This document shows positions 1-7,717 of a DNA stretch of 64,000 nt, in pieces; position 1 is the stretch's first letter; every line of letters starts with the position of its first letter. The notes beneath the pieces are model-generated. The model saw only the letters and a program-made list of their open reading frames with translations, made no database searches and was not told where the DNA came from. The translations under genes were made by a program, and so were the position numbers. Source of the stretch: Spongiactinospora sp. TRM90649. GTDB taxonomy: Bacteria; Actinomycetota; Actinomycetes; Streptosporangiales; Streptosporangiaceae. The DNA lies in assembly GCF_029382225.1 (NCBI RefSeq), contig NZ_JARLTC010000031.1, positions 1-64,000 of the forward strand, read 5' to 3'.

Positions 1-1
1 G

Positions 2-253
2 CGCGCGCCCGGCCGCCCGGCCGCGCTGGCGGGCGCGGCGGCGGTCGGCGCGCTCGCGGTGGCGTCGTTGTTCCTGTCGGGCGACGCGTGGCCGTGGCCG
101 TGGCCCGGCGACGAGACCTGGACTGCGGTCCACCGGGGCTGGCTGGTCGCGCTGGCCGTGCCGGTGCCGCTGCTGTTGGCGGCCCATCGCGATCTGCGCG
201 GTGGACGGCGCGTCCTGGCGAGCCGTCCCGGACCATTGGCGCGGGCGCGGTGA
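2..253 (+). CDS. C-terminal end of a membrane protein (partial)
   Basis: The frame is open from the first bases of the window to a TGA at 251-253, so the start lies outside. The visible 83 residues hold one Ala/Gly/Leu-rich hydrophobic stretch, a Trp/Pro-rich connector (WPWPWPGDETW), a second hydrophobic helix (LVALAVPVPLLLAAH) and a short Arg-rich tail. This fits the last two helices of an integral membrane protein with a cytoplasmic C-terminus. The GC-rich third codon positions support coding. It converges on the TetR gene 10 bp away. The family cannot be named from this fragment. Confidence 0.5.
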   Translation, partial: RAPGRPAALAGAAAVGALAVASLFLSGDAWPWPWPGDETWTAVHRGWLVALAVPVPLLLAAHRDLRGGRRVLASRPGPLARAR

Positions 254-262
254 GGCCCGGCC

Positions 263-859
263 TCAGGCCGAGCCGAGGGCGCGCAGCACGAAGCCGCTGA
301 TCGTCTCCTCGGCCTGCTCGACGGTGACCTCGCCGCTCAGCAACGGCACCCGCTCGGCCCCGATCACCGCGAGGATCATGCGGGCGGTGTCGCCCGCCGG
401 CCCCGCGCGGAAGTCACCGGAGGCGGTGCCGCCCTCGATGATGCCGACCAGGATGTCCTGCATCGGCGCGACGTGGTCGGCCAGCCGCTGGTAGGCGTCG
501 GGGCCGAGGGCAGCCGACAGGTCGGCTGGCCCGGGATGCGGATGGGCGACCAGCCCGGCGAGCTGCAGGCGCACGAACGCCCGCAGCTTCTCCGCCGGGC
601 TCGCCTCCGGCGGCAGCTCCCGCTCGTAACTCTCGATGAAGTAGCCGGTGACGCGCTCGGTGAAGGCGAGCAGCAGCGCGGCCTTGTCGGGGAAGTAGTT
701 GTAGAGCGCGGTGCGGGTGATGCCGGCCTCGCCCGCCACCTCGGTCATGGACATCTCGTCGATGCCTTGCGCCCTGCTTAGCCTTGAGACCGCCTCAAGG
801 ATGCGGTCACGGGTCTGCGCGCGGTGCTCACCGATCGTCGCGGCCGATATCCGGGGCAT
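263..859 (-). CDS. TetR-family regulator, second gene of the heme oxygenase operon
   Basis: A 198-residue TetR-type repressor. The N-terminal helix-turn-helix (about residues 14-55) reads RDRILEAVSRL ... MTEVAGEAGITRTALYNYF, the classic TetR signature. The rest is a helical ligand/dimerisation domain with no recognisable ligand motif. The ATG at 859 is preferred over an in-frame ATG at 877 because it gives a normal TetR N-terminus. It lies 48 bp behind the heme oxygenase gene on the same strand, so the two are probably co-transcribed. The TGACA-N3-TGTCA sites upstream of that operon are its likely operators, giving autoregulation (inference). The inducer is unknown; heme or a heme product would fit. 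Confidence 0.85.
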   Translation of the reverse strand: MPRISAATIGEHRAQTRDRILEAVSRLSRAQGIDEMSMTEVAGEAGITRTALYNYFPDKAALLLAFTERVTGYFIESYERELPPEASPAEKLRAFVRLQLAGLVAHPHPGPADLSAALGPDAYQRLADHVAPMQDILVGIIEGGTASGDFRAGPAGDTARMILAVIGAERVPLLSGEVTVEQAEETISGFVLRALGSA

Positions 860-907
860 GCCTCCATGGTCCCACAACCGGCCGCGCGGGTCCGGTGCAA
901 CGGCCGT

Positions 908-1543
908 TCAGGCGGCGGGCACGAGGTGGTCCAGGCCGTTCAGCACGTCGGTGTTGAGCCGGTAGGCGAGCCGGGTCTCGCGGATGATCCGCTTGCGCTC
1001 GGCCTCGTCAAGGGACAGCGCGTCCAGGCGGCGGCGGTATTCGGCCTTGAACCTGGGCAGGCTCGGGACCGCCTCGAAGCGGTAGAAGTCGACGCCGCCG
1101 TCGGGGCCGAAGCCGTAGACCTTGCGCAGCTCGGCCCCGATGAACTGGCCGCCCGACATGTCGCCGAGGTAGCGGGTGTAGTGGTGGGCGATGTAACCGC
1201 CCGGCCAGCCGGCGGTGTCCTCGATCCTGGCGACCAGCTCGCGGGTGGCCGGGGTCGGCTCGATCCGCCGCGCCCAGTCCGCGCCGAAGACCACGGTCAG
1301 GTCGCGGGCCAGGGCCTCCTGCCGGTACAGCTCGGGGAAGACGAAGCCGCCGGCGACCGGGTCGTCCGCGAGCGCCCTGGCGACGTCGTCGAGCGCCCGG
1401 TAGGCGAAGTGGTGCTGGGCGACCATCTGGCCGTAGGCCTCGCGGGGGAGGCGGCCCGCCATCAGGGCCGCCAGGTAGCGGCCGCCCGCCGCCTCCTCGT
1501 GGTCGCCCCAGGTGGCTTCGCGCAGGTCAGTGGAGAACGGCAT
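908..1543 (-). CDS. hmuO: heme oxygenase (biliverdin-producing)
   Basis: A 211-residue cytoplasmic heme oxygenase, the usual length for bacterial HmuO/HO-1 types. It opens heme to biliverdin, CO and Fe2+ for iron acquisition or heme detoxification. The proximal heme ligand is His15 in WGDHEEA. The distal-helix signature with its catalytic Asp is YLGDMSGGQ, following HHYTRYLG. The ATG at 1543 is chosen because AAAGGAACC lies just upstream; an in-frame start at 1612 would run across the promoter and operators. It is the first gene of an operon with the TetR gene. No heme importer is adjacent, so the heme source is not shown here. Confidence 0.93.
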   Translation of the reverse strand: MPFSTDLREATWGDHEEAAGGRYLAALMAGRLPREAYGQMVAQHHFAYRALDDVARALADDPVAGGFVFPELYRQEALARDLTVVFGADWARRIEPTPATRELVARIEDTAGWPGGYIAHHYTRYLGDMSGGQFIGAELRKVYGFGPDGGVDFYRFEAVPSLPRFKAEYRRRLDALSLDEAERKRIIRETRLAYRLNTDVLNGLDHLVPAA

Positions 1544-1576
1544 CGCGGGAGGTTCCTTTTGCACGCGGAAAGTATC

Positions 1577-1589
1577 TGACAGAGTGTCA
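1577..1589. promoter_or_regulatory. TetR-type operator 1 upstream of heme oxygenase
   Basis: Perfect inverted repeat TGACA-GAG-TGTCA, 34 bp upstream of the heme oxygenase start. A flanking TATCT/AGATA pair (1573-1597) widens the dyad. On the minus strand it lies just downstream of a TTGACG hexamer (complement of 1607-1612), so a bound repressor would cover the -10/start region. It has the size and symmetry expected for a TetR dimer, and a TetR gene is in this operon. Confidence 0.55.
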
Positions 1590-1619
1590 CAAAGATACCG
1601 ACGCGACGTCAATACCGTT

Positions 1620-1634
1620 ACGACACTATGTCAT
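1620..1634. promoter_or_regulatory. TetR-type operator 2 upstream of heme oxygenase
   Basis: On the minus strand the sequence ATGACATAGTGTCGT contains GACA-TAG-TGTC. It shares the core GACA-N-AG-TGTC with the site at 1577-1589, with centres about 44 bp apart. Two matching sites around one promoter suggest cooperative or graded repression of the heme oxygenase-TetR operon. The assignment rests only on the shared sequence and position. Confidence 0.45.
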
Positions 1635-1773
1635 AAAAAGTCGCCGCAATCTGGGCAGCATGAACGCGGCCAGCACCACCGCGAGCAGCGGCAGCCACGC
1701 CGCCGTGCTTACATGCTTACGATAGCTGTGAGCGAACAGGCTCAAGCTCGGGAACAATAGCGGGCTCTCAATA

Positions 1774-1794
1774 CTTGAGTCGGTATAACTCAAC
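1774..1794 (+). promoter_or_regulatory. HAIR element (HspR operator) of lon
   Basis: CTTGAGT-N7-ACTCAAC matches the HspR-associated inverted repeat CTTGAGT-N7-ACTCAAG with a single mismatch at the last base. It ends 13 bp before the lon ATG. A further CTCAAG half-site occurs at 1741-1746. In Streptomyces, lon is an established member of the HspR/HAIR heat-shock regulon. HspR itself (with dnaK) would be encoded elsewhere. Confidence 0.85.
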
Positions 1795-1807
1795 TTTTGG
1801 AGATCGC

Positions 1808-4180
1808 ATGAGTGAGAGCTTGATCCTCCCGGTCCTCCCACTGGACGACGCGGTCGTGCTGCCCGGCATGGTCGTGCCCCTCGACCTGTCGGACACCGAG
1901 GTGAGGGCCGCGATCGACGCGGCGCGGGCAGCCTCCTCCAACAAGCCTCAGGTGCTGCTGGTCCCCCGGGTCGACGGCAAGTACGGCCCCGTGGGCGTGG
2001 TCGCGCTCATCGAGCAGGTGGGCCGGTTGCCCGGCGGTGAGCCCGCCGCGGTCGTCCGCGGGCTCGACAGGGTCCGGGTCGGCACCGGCACCACGGGCCC
2101 CGGCGCGGCCCTGTGGGTGCAGGCCGCGACGATGGACGCCGTTCCCGCGGGGGAGCGCGCGCACGAGCTGGCCGCCGAGTACAAGGCGCTGGCCACCACG
2201 ATCATGCAGAAGCGCGGCGGCTGGCAGGTCGTCGACGCCATCAACCAGATAGACGACCCGGCGGTGCTCGCCGACAGCTCTGGCTACGCGCCCTGGCTGA
2301 GCACGCAGCAGAAGGTCGAGCTGCTCGGCCAGGCCGACCCGGCCGAGCGCCTGGCGCGCCTGGTGGAGCTGGCCCGTGAGCACCTGGCCGAGCTCGACGT
2401 CGCGGAGACCATCCGCAAGGACGTCCAGGAGGGCATGGACAAGCAGCAGCGGGAGTTCCTGCTGCGCCAGCAGCTCGCCGCCGTCCGCAAGGAACTGGCC
2501 GAGCTGAACGGCGACCCCGCCGACGAGGAGGACGACTACCGGGCCAAGATCGAGGCCGCCGACCTCCCGGAGAAGGTGCGCGAGGCCGCCCTGAAGGAGG
2601 TCGACAAGCTGGAGCGGACCTCCGACCAGTCGCCCGAGACCGGCTGGATCCGCACCTGGCTCGACACCGTCCTGGACATCCCGTGGAACGTCCGCACCGA
2701 GGACTCCTACGACATCGGCGCGGCCCGCGAGGTGCTCGACGCCGACCACACCGGGCTGTCCGACGTCAAGGACCGCATCATCGAGTACCTGGCGGTGCGC
2801 AAGCGGCGCCACGACCAGGGGCTCGGCGTGATCGGCGGACGCCGCAGCGGCGCCGTCCTGGCGCTGGCCGGTCCGCCCGGGGTCGGCAAGACCTCGCTGG
2901 GCGAGTCCGTCGCCCGCGCGATGGGCAGGAAGTTCGTCCGCGTAGCCCTCGGCGGCGTCCGCGACGAGGCCGAGATCCGCGGTCACCGGCGCACCTACGT
3001 CGGCGCGCTGCCGGGCCGCGTGGTCCGCGCGATCCGCGAAGCGGGCAGCATGAACCCGGTCGTCCTGCTCGACGAGGTCGACAAGCTGGGCGCCGACTAC
3101 CGGGGCGACCCGACGGCGGCGCTGCTGGAGGTGCTCGACCCGGCGCAGAACCACACGTTCCGCGACCACTACCTGGAGGTCGAGCTCGACCTGTCCGACG
3201 TGCTGTTCCTGGCCACGGCCAACGTCCTGGAGGCGATCCCCGGCCCGCTGCTGGACCGCATGGAGATCGTCACGCTGGACGGCTACACCGAGGACGAGAA
3301 GGTCGCCATCGCCCGCGACCACCTGCTGCCGCGCCAGTTGGAGAAGGCCGGTCTGGCGGCCGGCGAGGTGACCCTGGACGAGGCGGCGCTGCGCAGGCTG
3401 GCCGCCGAGTACACCAGGGAGGCGGGCGTGCGCTCGCTGGAGCGCTCGATCGCCCGCGTCCTGCGGAAGGTCACCGCGTCGCTGGCGCTCGGCGAGGCCG
3501 GGCTGCCGGTGCACGTGGGGTCCGACGGCCTGGTCGACTACCTGGGCAGGCCCCGGCACGTGCCGGAGTCCTCGCTGCCCGAGGCGCGCCAGCGCACCTC
3601 GGTCCCCGGCGTGGCCACCGGCCTGGCGGTCACCGGGGCGGGCGGCGACGTGCTCTACGTGGAGGCGTCGCTGGCCGATCCGGAGACCGGTTCGACCGGC
3701 GTCACGCTCACCGGGCAGCTCGGCGACGTGATGAAGGAGTCCGCGCAGATCGCGCTGTCCTACCTGCGGTCGCGCGGGGCCGAGCTGGAACTCCCGGTCG
3801 GGTCCCTGAAGGACCGGTCGGTTCACGTCCACGTGCCGGCGGGGGCCATCCCCAAGGACGGCCCGTCGGCGGGGGTCACCATGACCACCGCGCTGGCCTC
3901 CCTGCTGTCCGGGCGGCCGGTGCGCGGCGACGTGGCGATGACCGGCGAGGTCTCCCTCACCGGCCGGGTGCTGCCGATCGGCGGGGTCAAGCAGAAGCTG
4001 CTCGCCGCCCACCGGGCCGGCATCTCGACGGTGCTGATCCCGGCGCGCAACGAGCCCGACCTCGACGACGTGCCCGAGGAGGTGCGCGCCGAGCTGACCG
4101 TGCACGCGGTGAGCGACGTGCGCGAGGTGCTCGACATCGCGCTGAGCCCGGCCCACGTGGCCGAGGCCGCCGCCGCCTGA
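1808..4180 (+). CDS. lon: ATP-dependent Lon protease
   Basis: A full-length bacterial Lon of 790 residues, the cytoplasmic AAA+ protease that degrades misfolded and regulatory proteins. In order: LAN substrate-binding domain (about 5-200), coiled-coil linker (ETIRKDVQEGMDKQQREF region), AAA+ module with Walker A GPPGVGKT (355-362) and Walker B VVLLDEVDK, sensor region, and the peptidase domain with the Ser687/Lys730 dyad (PKDGPSAG ... GGVKQK). The ATG at 1808 follows GGAG. The longer reading from a TTG at 1775 is rejected because it lies inside the HAIR operator. Heat-shock control by HspR is expected. The gene ends in a strong terminator. Confidence 0.97.
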   Translation: MSESLILPVLPLDDAVVLPGMVVPLDLSDTEVRAAIDAARAASSNKPQVLLVPRVDGKYGPVGVVALIEQVGRLPGGEPAAVVRGLDRVRVGTGTTGPGAALWVQAATMDAVPAGERAHELAAEYKALATTIMQKRGGWQVVDAINQIDDPAVLADSSGYAPWLSTQQKVELLGQADPAERLARLVELAREHLAELDVAETIRKDVQEGMDKQQREFLLRQQLAAVRKELAELNGDPADEEDDYRAKIEAADLPEKVREAALKEVDKLERTSDQSPETGWIRTWLDTVLDIPWNVRTEDSYDIGAAREVLDADHTGLSDVKDRIIEYLAVRKRRHDQGLGVIGGRRSGAVLALAGPPGVGKTSLGESVARAMGRKFVRVALGGVRDEAEIRGHRRTYVGALPGRVVRAIREAGSMNPVVLLDEVDKLGADYRGDPTAALLEVLDPAQNHTFRDHYLEVELDLSDVLFLATANVLEAIPGPLLDRMEIVTLDGYTEDEKVAIARDHLLPRQLEKAGLAAGEVTLDEAALRRLAAEYTREAGVRSLERSIARVLRKVTASLALGEAGLPVHVGSDGLVDYLGRPRHVPESSLPEARQRTSVPGVATGLAVTGAGGDVLYVEASLADPETGSTGVTLTGQLGDVMKESAQIALSYLRSRGAELELPVGSLKDRSVHVHVPAGAIPKDGPSAGVTMTTALASLLSGRPVRGDVAMTGEVSLTGRVLPIGGVKQKLLAAHRAGISTVLIPARNEPDLDDVPEEVRAELTVHAVSDVREVLDIALSPAHVAEAAAA

Positions 4181-4197
4181 CGGCGGTCACGGGCCGC

Positions 4198-4235
4198 GAC
4201 GGCTCCCGCCCCTCTCGACCGGGGCGGGAGCCGTC
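4198..4235. terminator. bidirectional terminator between lon and the MFS gene
   Basis: Perfect 15-bp stem (arms GACGGCTCCCGCCCC and its complement) with an 8-nt loop, between the convergent lon and MFS stop codons. There is no U-tract, which is usual for high-GC actinomycetes. Confidence 0.8.
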
Positions 4236-4241
4236 CGCGTC

Positions 4242-5561
4242 TCAGGCCGTCGTGTTCCCCTGCGCGGCCGGGGCGGGGGCGGGCGTCTCCCGCCGGGCGA
4301 GGACGAAGGCCACCGTCGCGCTCACCGCGGTGAGCACGCTGATCAGCACGAGCCCCCAGGACGGTGAGCCGGTCGCGTCGGTCAGCCACCCGATCGCGTA
4401 CGGCCCGGCGAACCCGGCCAGGTTGCCCACCGAGTTGATGAACGCCAGCCCCGTGGCGATCGCCACCCCCGTCAGGAACGTCGAGGGCGTGGACCAGAAC
4501 AGCGGCGTGGCCGCGTACATCGCCGAGATGCCGACGCACAGCGCGGCCATCGCCACCCACGGCGTACCGGCCCCGAGGACGGCGACCAGCAACGCCCCCG
4601 AGCCGATCAGCAGCGTGACGCCGATCTGGCGCGTCATGTCGCCGCGCCTGCGCGCCCGCCGTTCCCACGGGAGCATGACGCACACCGCGACCAGGTTGGG
4701 CAGCGCCACCAGCCAGCCGGTGACGGCAGGGGAGTAGTCGCCAAGGTCCTGCACGATCGTCGGCAGCCACAGGCCCAGGCCGTAGGTGGCGAATACGATC
4801 CCGAAGAACACGGCGATCAGCGCCCACAGGCGGGGGTGGCGCAGGGTGTCGCTGAAGCGCAGCCGCCCGTGCCGCCGCTCGGTGGCGGCGGCCTCCGCGG
4901 CGAGGGTCGTGTCCAGCCAGTCGCGCTCCTCGGCGTTCAGCCAGCGGGCGTCGGCGGGCTTGTCCGGCAGCCAGTAGAAGACCACGAAGGCCAGCAGCAC
5001 GGCCGGGATCGCCTCGACCACGAACACGAGCTGCCAGCCGGCCAGGCCGAGGAACTCCTCGATACCGACCAGCCAGCCGGACACCGGCGCGCTGATCGCG
5101 TTGGCCAGCGGGTTCGACAGCGCGAACACCGCGATCACGGTGCTGCGGTAGTGCTGGGGGAACCAGAAGGTCAGGTAGAGCAGCACCCCGGGGAAGAACC
5201 CGGCCTCGGCCGCGCCGAGCAGGAAGCGGGCGATGCTGAAGGACACCGGCCCCTGCACGAACGCGGTGGCGGCCGTCACCAGGCCCCAGGTGATCATGAT
5301 CCGCGCGATCCACTTGCGCGCGCCGACCTTGGCCAGGACCAGGTTGCTCGGCACCTCGAACAGGAAGTAGCCGATGAAGAACACGCCCGCGGCGAAACCG
5401 AACACGGACGCGCTCAGGCCCAGGGCGTCGGACATGCCGAGCTTGGCGAAGCCGACGTTGTTGCGGTCGATGTAGGCGATCAGGTAGAGCAGGCCGAGGA
5501 ACGGCGCGAGCTTCCGGATGTTCTTGCGGCACACCCGTGCCGCTATGTCGGGGGATGTCAT
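4242..5561 (-). CDS. MFS transporter, anion:cation symporter type (sugar acid uptake)
   Basis: A 439-residue, 12-helix major facilitator. The N-terminus is typical of the ACS family (glucarate, galactonate, phthalate permeases): LAPFLGLLYLIAYIDRNNVGFAKLGM, written here as two parts, LAPFLGLLYLIAYIDR then NNVGFAKLGM, followed by GYFLFEVPSN and the loop GARKWIARIMITWG. Substrates of this family are sugar acids or aromatic acids co-transported with protons. It follows the lactonase gene by 35 bp and is probably the last gene of the dehydratase-lactonase-MFS operon. By context the substrate is a sugar acid or lactone handled by those enzymes. The exact substrate is not determinable from sequence. 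Confidence 0.88.
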   Translation of the reverse strand: MTSPDIAARVCRKNIRKLAPFLGLLYLIAYIDRNNVGFAKLGMSDALGLSASVFGFAAGVFFIGYFLFEVPSNLVLAKVGARKWIARIMITWGLVTAATAFVQGPVSFSIARFLLGAAEAGFFPGVLLYLTFWFPQHYRSTVIAVFALSNPLANAISAPVSGWLVGIEEFLGLAGWQLVFVVEAIPAVLLAFVVFYWLPDKPADARWLNAEERDWLDTTLAAEAAATERRHGRLRFSDTLRHPRLWALIAVFFGIVFATYGLGLWLPTIVQDLGDYSPAVTGWLVALPNLVAVCVMLPWERRARRRGDMTRQIGVTLLIGSGALLVAVLGAGTPWVAMAALCVGISAMYAATPLFWSTPSTFLTGVAIATGLAFINSVGNLAGFAGPYAIGWLTDATGSPSWGLVLISVLTAVSATVAFVLARRETPAPAPAAQGNTTA

Positions 5562-5596
5562 GCGGATGTCCTCAAAAGAGCGGTCCGACCCGGGGG

Positions 5597-6436
5597 TCAG
5601 AGGCCGAGCAGCGCGAGCGAGTCGCGGTGGATCAGCCGTTGGATCTCGTCGGGGTTCAGTCCGGGCAGGCCGGACGGCGGGGCGACCGAGGCGAGCGCGG
5701 TCAGCCCGGCCACGGAGTCGGCCACCGTGGTGAAGGGGTAGTCACTGCCGAAGAGCAGCTTGTGCCAGACGCCGTAGCCCTGGGCCAGCATCAGCGCGTG
5801 CCAGAGCTGGTAGGGCCGGTAGTGCAGGGCGCTGACGTCGGCGTAGACGTTCGGGTGCTTGCGGATGACGGCCAGGCATTCGCCCTCGTAGGGGTGGCCG
5901 AGGTGGGCGAGGATCATCCGCAGTTCGGGGAAGCGGCGGGCGACGGCGTCGGCCAGGCCGGGCCGCGCGTACTCCAGCGGGGCCTGGGAGACGAACGTCG
6001 TGCCGGTGTGCAGGAGCACGGGCAGGCCGTGCTCGGAGGCGTAGCGCCACAGGGGGTCGAAGGCGGGGTCGCCGGGGTCGAAGCCCGCGTACATCGGCAT
6101 CAGCTTGACGCCGCGCAGGCCGAGTTCGCGGTGGCCGTACCGCAGTTCGTCCTGCCAGCCGGGCTGGGTGGGGTCGAGGGACAGGAAGCCGATGACCCGG
6201 CCGGCGTGGCCGGCGGCGTAGCGGGCCACGTCGGCGTCGTCCACCCACAGTCCGGACAGCCGGGCCTTGCCGCCGAAGACGATCGTGCGGGTGTCCTCCG
6301 GCGCGGTCGCGGCGTACTCCTCCCACCGGACGGTCAGATCGACCTCGCCCTCGTGGGCGCGGCCCGCCTGGGCGGAGAAGTCCGGCGTGAAGTGGTCCGG
6401 GCAGCCGAACAGGTGGGAGTGGACGTCGACGATCAC
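5597..6436 (-). CDS. amidohydrolase-2 family protein, probable sugar lactonase
   Basis: A 279-residue TIM-barrel metal hydrolase of the amidohydrolase-2 superfamily. Seen: N-terminal metal motif VDVHSHLFG, strand-end motifs PVLLHTGT and ILAHLGHPYEGE, and a C-terminal LLFGSDYPF with the catalytic Asp. The start is a GTG at 6436 overlapping the dehydratase stop (GTGA), so translation is coupled. Relatives include sugar-1,4/1,5-lactonases and 2-pyrone-4,6-dicarboxylate lactonase, but also decarboxylases. Next to a sugar dehydrogenase and a sugar-acid dehydratase, lactone opening is the most economical role (inference). Reading the upstream frame as one long protein is wrong: it crosses the neighbouring gene. 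Confidence 0.85.
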   Translation of the reverse strand: MIVDVHSHLFGCPDHFTPDFSAQAGRAHEGEVDLTVRWEEYAATAPEDTRTIVFGGKARLSGLWVDDADVARYAAGHAGRVIGFLSLDPTQPGWQDELRYGHRELGLRGVKLMPMYAGFDPGDPAFDPLWRYASEHGLPVLLHTGTTFVSQAPLEYARPGLADAVARRFPELRMILAHLGHPYEGECLAVIRKHPNVYADVSALHYRPYQLWHALMLAQGYGVWHKLLFGSDYPFTTVADSVAGLTALASVAPPSGLPGLNPDEIQRLIHRDSLALLGL

Positions 6437-7620
6437 GAACGGTCCCGCTTTTCCCAGCCCGCCTCGAAGAGGTTCCAGAACCCGTAGGTGGGCGGGTGCT
6501 CCTCGAACACCTCGTCCACCAGGTCCACGCCGATGCCGGGCCGCTCGGGCAGCGGCAGGTGGCCGTCGCGGATCGGCAGGCAGCCGTCGAGGGCCTGGAA
6601 GACGTACGGCGGCAGCAGCGCGTCGAACGTCTCCAGGATCTTGAAGTTGGTGGTCGCGGCGGCCAGGTGGGCGGTCGCGGTGGTGCAGAACGGGGAGTTG
6701 GAGTTGTGCGGGGCCAGCACCATCGATCGGGTGTCGGCCTGGGCGGCGATCTTGCGCAGCTCGGTGTACCCGCCCGCCATGCACAGGTCGGGCTGGACGA
6801 TGTCCACCGCGCCGGTGTCGAAGAGCGGCTTGTACTCCATGCGGTTGTGGAAGTGCTCGCCGCCCGCGATCGGCACGGACGTCAGGCCGCGCAGCCGGTG
6901 GTAGTCCTCGATGTCGGTCCACGGCAGGGGCTCTTCGAACCAGCCGACGTCGAAGGGTTCGAGCAGGCGCACGATCCGCCCGGCCTCGTGCGGCGCGAAC
7001 CGGGCATGGCCCTCGACGAACAGGTCGATGTCCGGCCCCACCGCCTCGCGGACGGCGGCCACCAGGTCGATCGCCAACCGGCGTTCGGAACGTTCCAGTT
7101 CGCGGAATCCCGGGCCGAACGGGTCGAACTTCAGCGCGGTGAAGCCCACGCCGACGGCCTTCACCGCCTTGGCGGCGAAGGTCTCGATGTCGCGCGGGCC
7201 GTCGTACCAGCCGTTGGCGTAGACCCTGACCCGGTCGCGGCAGGCCCCGCCGATCAGCCGGTAGACCGGCACGCCGAGGAATCTGCCCTGGATGTCGTGC
7301 AGCGCCTGGTCCACGCCGCTGACCACGATGCCGCCGACGTCGCCGCCGCGCATGTAGTCGCCCTGGTACATGCGCAGCCAGATCTCCTCGGTGTCGAAGG
7401 GATCGGCGCCGAGCAGGTGGCGCTCGGCCATGTTGCGGGCCAGCAGGCACGTCTCGCGGGGACGGAAGGGGTGGGTGATCTCGCCGACGCCGGTGAGGCC
7501 CTCGTCCGTGCTGATGCGCACGAAGCTGAAGTCGCGCCACGGGGTGCCCAGCGTCAGCGTCTCCACCCGGCTGATTCGTCCAGCGCCGGTGGTCGGTCGC
7601 GTCGTGTTGACTGCGAACAT
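6433..7620 (-). CDS. enolase-superfamily (mandelate racemase/galactonate dehydratase-type) sugar acid dehydratase
   Basis: A 395-residue mandelate racemase/muconate lactonizing enzyme family member. It has an N-terminal capping domain (about 10-125) and a barrel with the metal ligands in FVEGH, WFEEPLPW and AGGEHFHN, a KFDPFG motif after strand 2, and the His-containing APHNSNSP at strand 7. This pattern is nearest the galactonate/gluconate dehydratase branch, which makes 2-keto-3-deoxy acids from aldonic acids. The ATG at 7620 has GGAG 10 nt upstream. An in-frame ATG at 7644 gives 8 extra residues but lies inside an operator-like dyad. First gene of an operon with the lactonase and MFS genes, downstream of iclR. 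Confidence 0.9.
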   Translation of the reverse strand: MFAVNTTRPTTGAGRISRVETLTLGTPWRDFSFVRISTDEGLTGVGEITHPFRPRETCLLARNMAERHLLGADPFDTEEIWLRMYQGDYMRGGDVGGIVVSGVDQALHDIQGRFLGVPVYRLIGGACRDRVRVYANGWYDGPRDIETFAAKAVKAVGVGFTALKFDPFGPGFRELERSERRLAIDLVAAVREAVGPDIDLFVEGHARFAPHEAGRIVRLLEPFDVGWFEEPLPWTDIEDYHRLRGLTSVPIAGGEHFHNRMEYKPLFDTGAVDIVQPDLCMAGGYTELRKIAAQADTRSMVLAPHNSNSPFCTTATAHLAAATTNFKILETFDALLPPYVFQALDGCLPIRDGHLPLPERPGIGVDLVDEVFEEHPPTYGFWNLFEAGWEKRDRS

Positions 7621-7635
7621 CGAATGAAAACTCCG

Positions 7636-7650
7636 TTCGGCCATAACGAA
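7636..7650. promoter_or_regulatory. IclR operator, site 1 (dehydratase promoter)
   Basis: TTCGG-N5-ACGAA, one mismatch from the TTCGG-N5-CCGAA consensus defined by the sites at 8486-8612. It lies 16 bp upstream of the preferred dehydratase start, placing the dehydratase-lactonase-MFS operon under the same regulator as the divergent aldolase operon. Confidence 0.5.
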
Positions 7651-7717
7651 CAGCCTTCGGCTGTGCCATATGGTTAGGCCCAGCCTCCCCTCCCGTCAAG
7701 GGGGAAGAGGGCTCCGA

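Noticed and set aside
1790..4156. Very long open frame on the strand opposite lon
   Set aside because: It is the complement of a well-supported lon; the composition (Gly, Arg, Val, Leu, His runs) is the usual shadow of high GC3 coding sequence.
5597..7699. A single 700-codon protein covering the lactonase and dehydratase
   Set aside because: Only the first 279 residues from the GTG at 6436 form a real domain; the upstream part is an out-of-frame shadow of the dehydratase gene.
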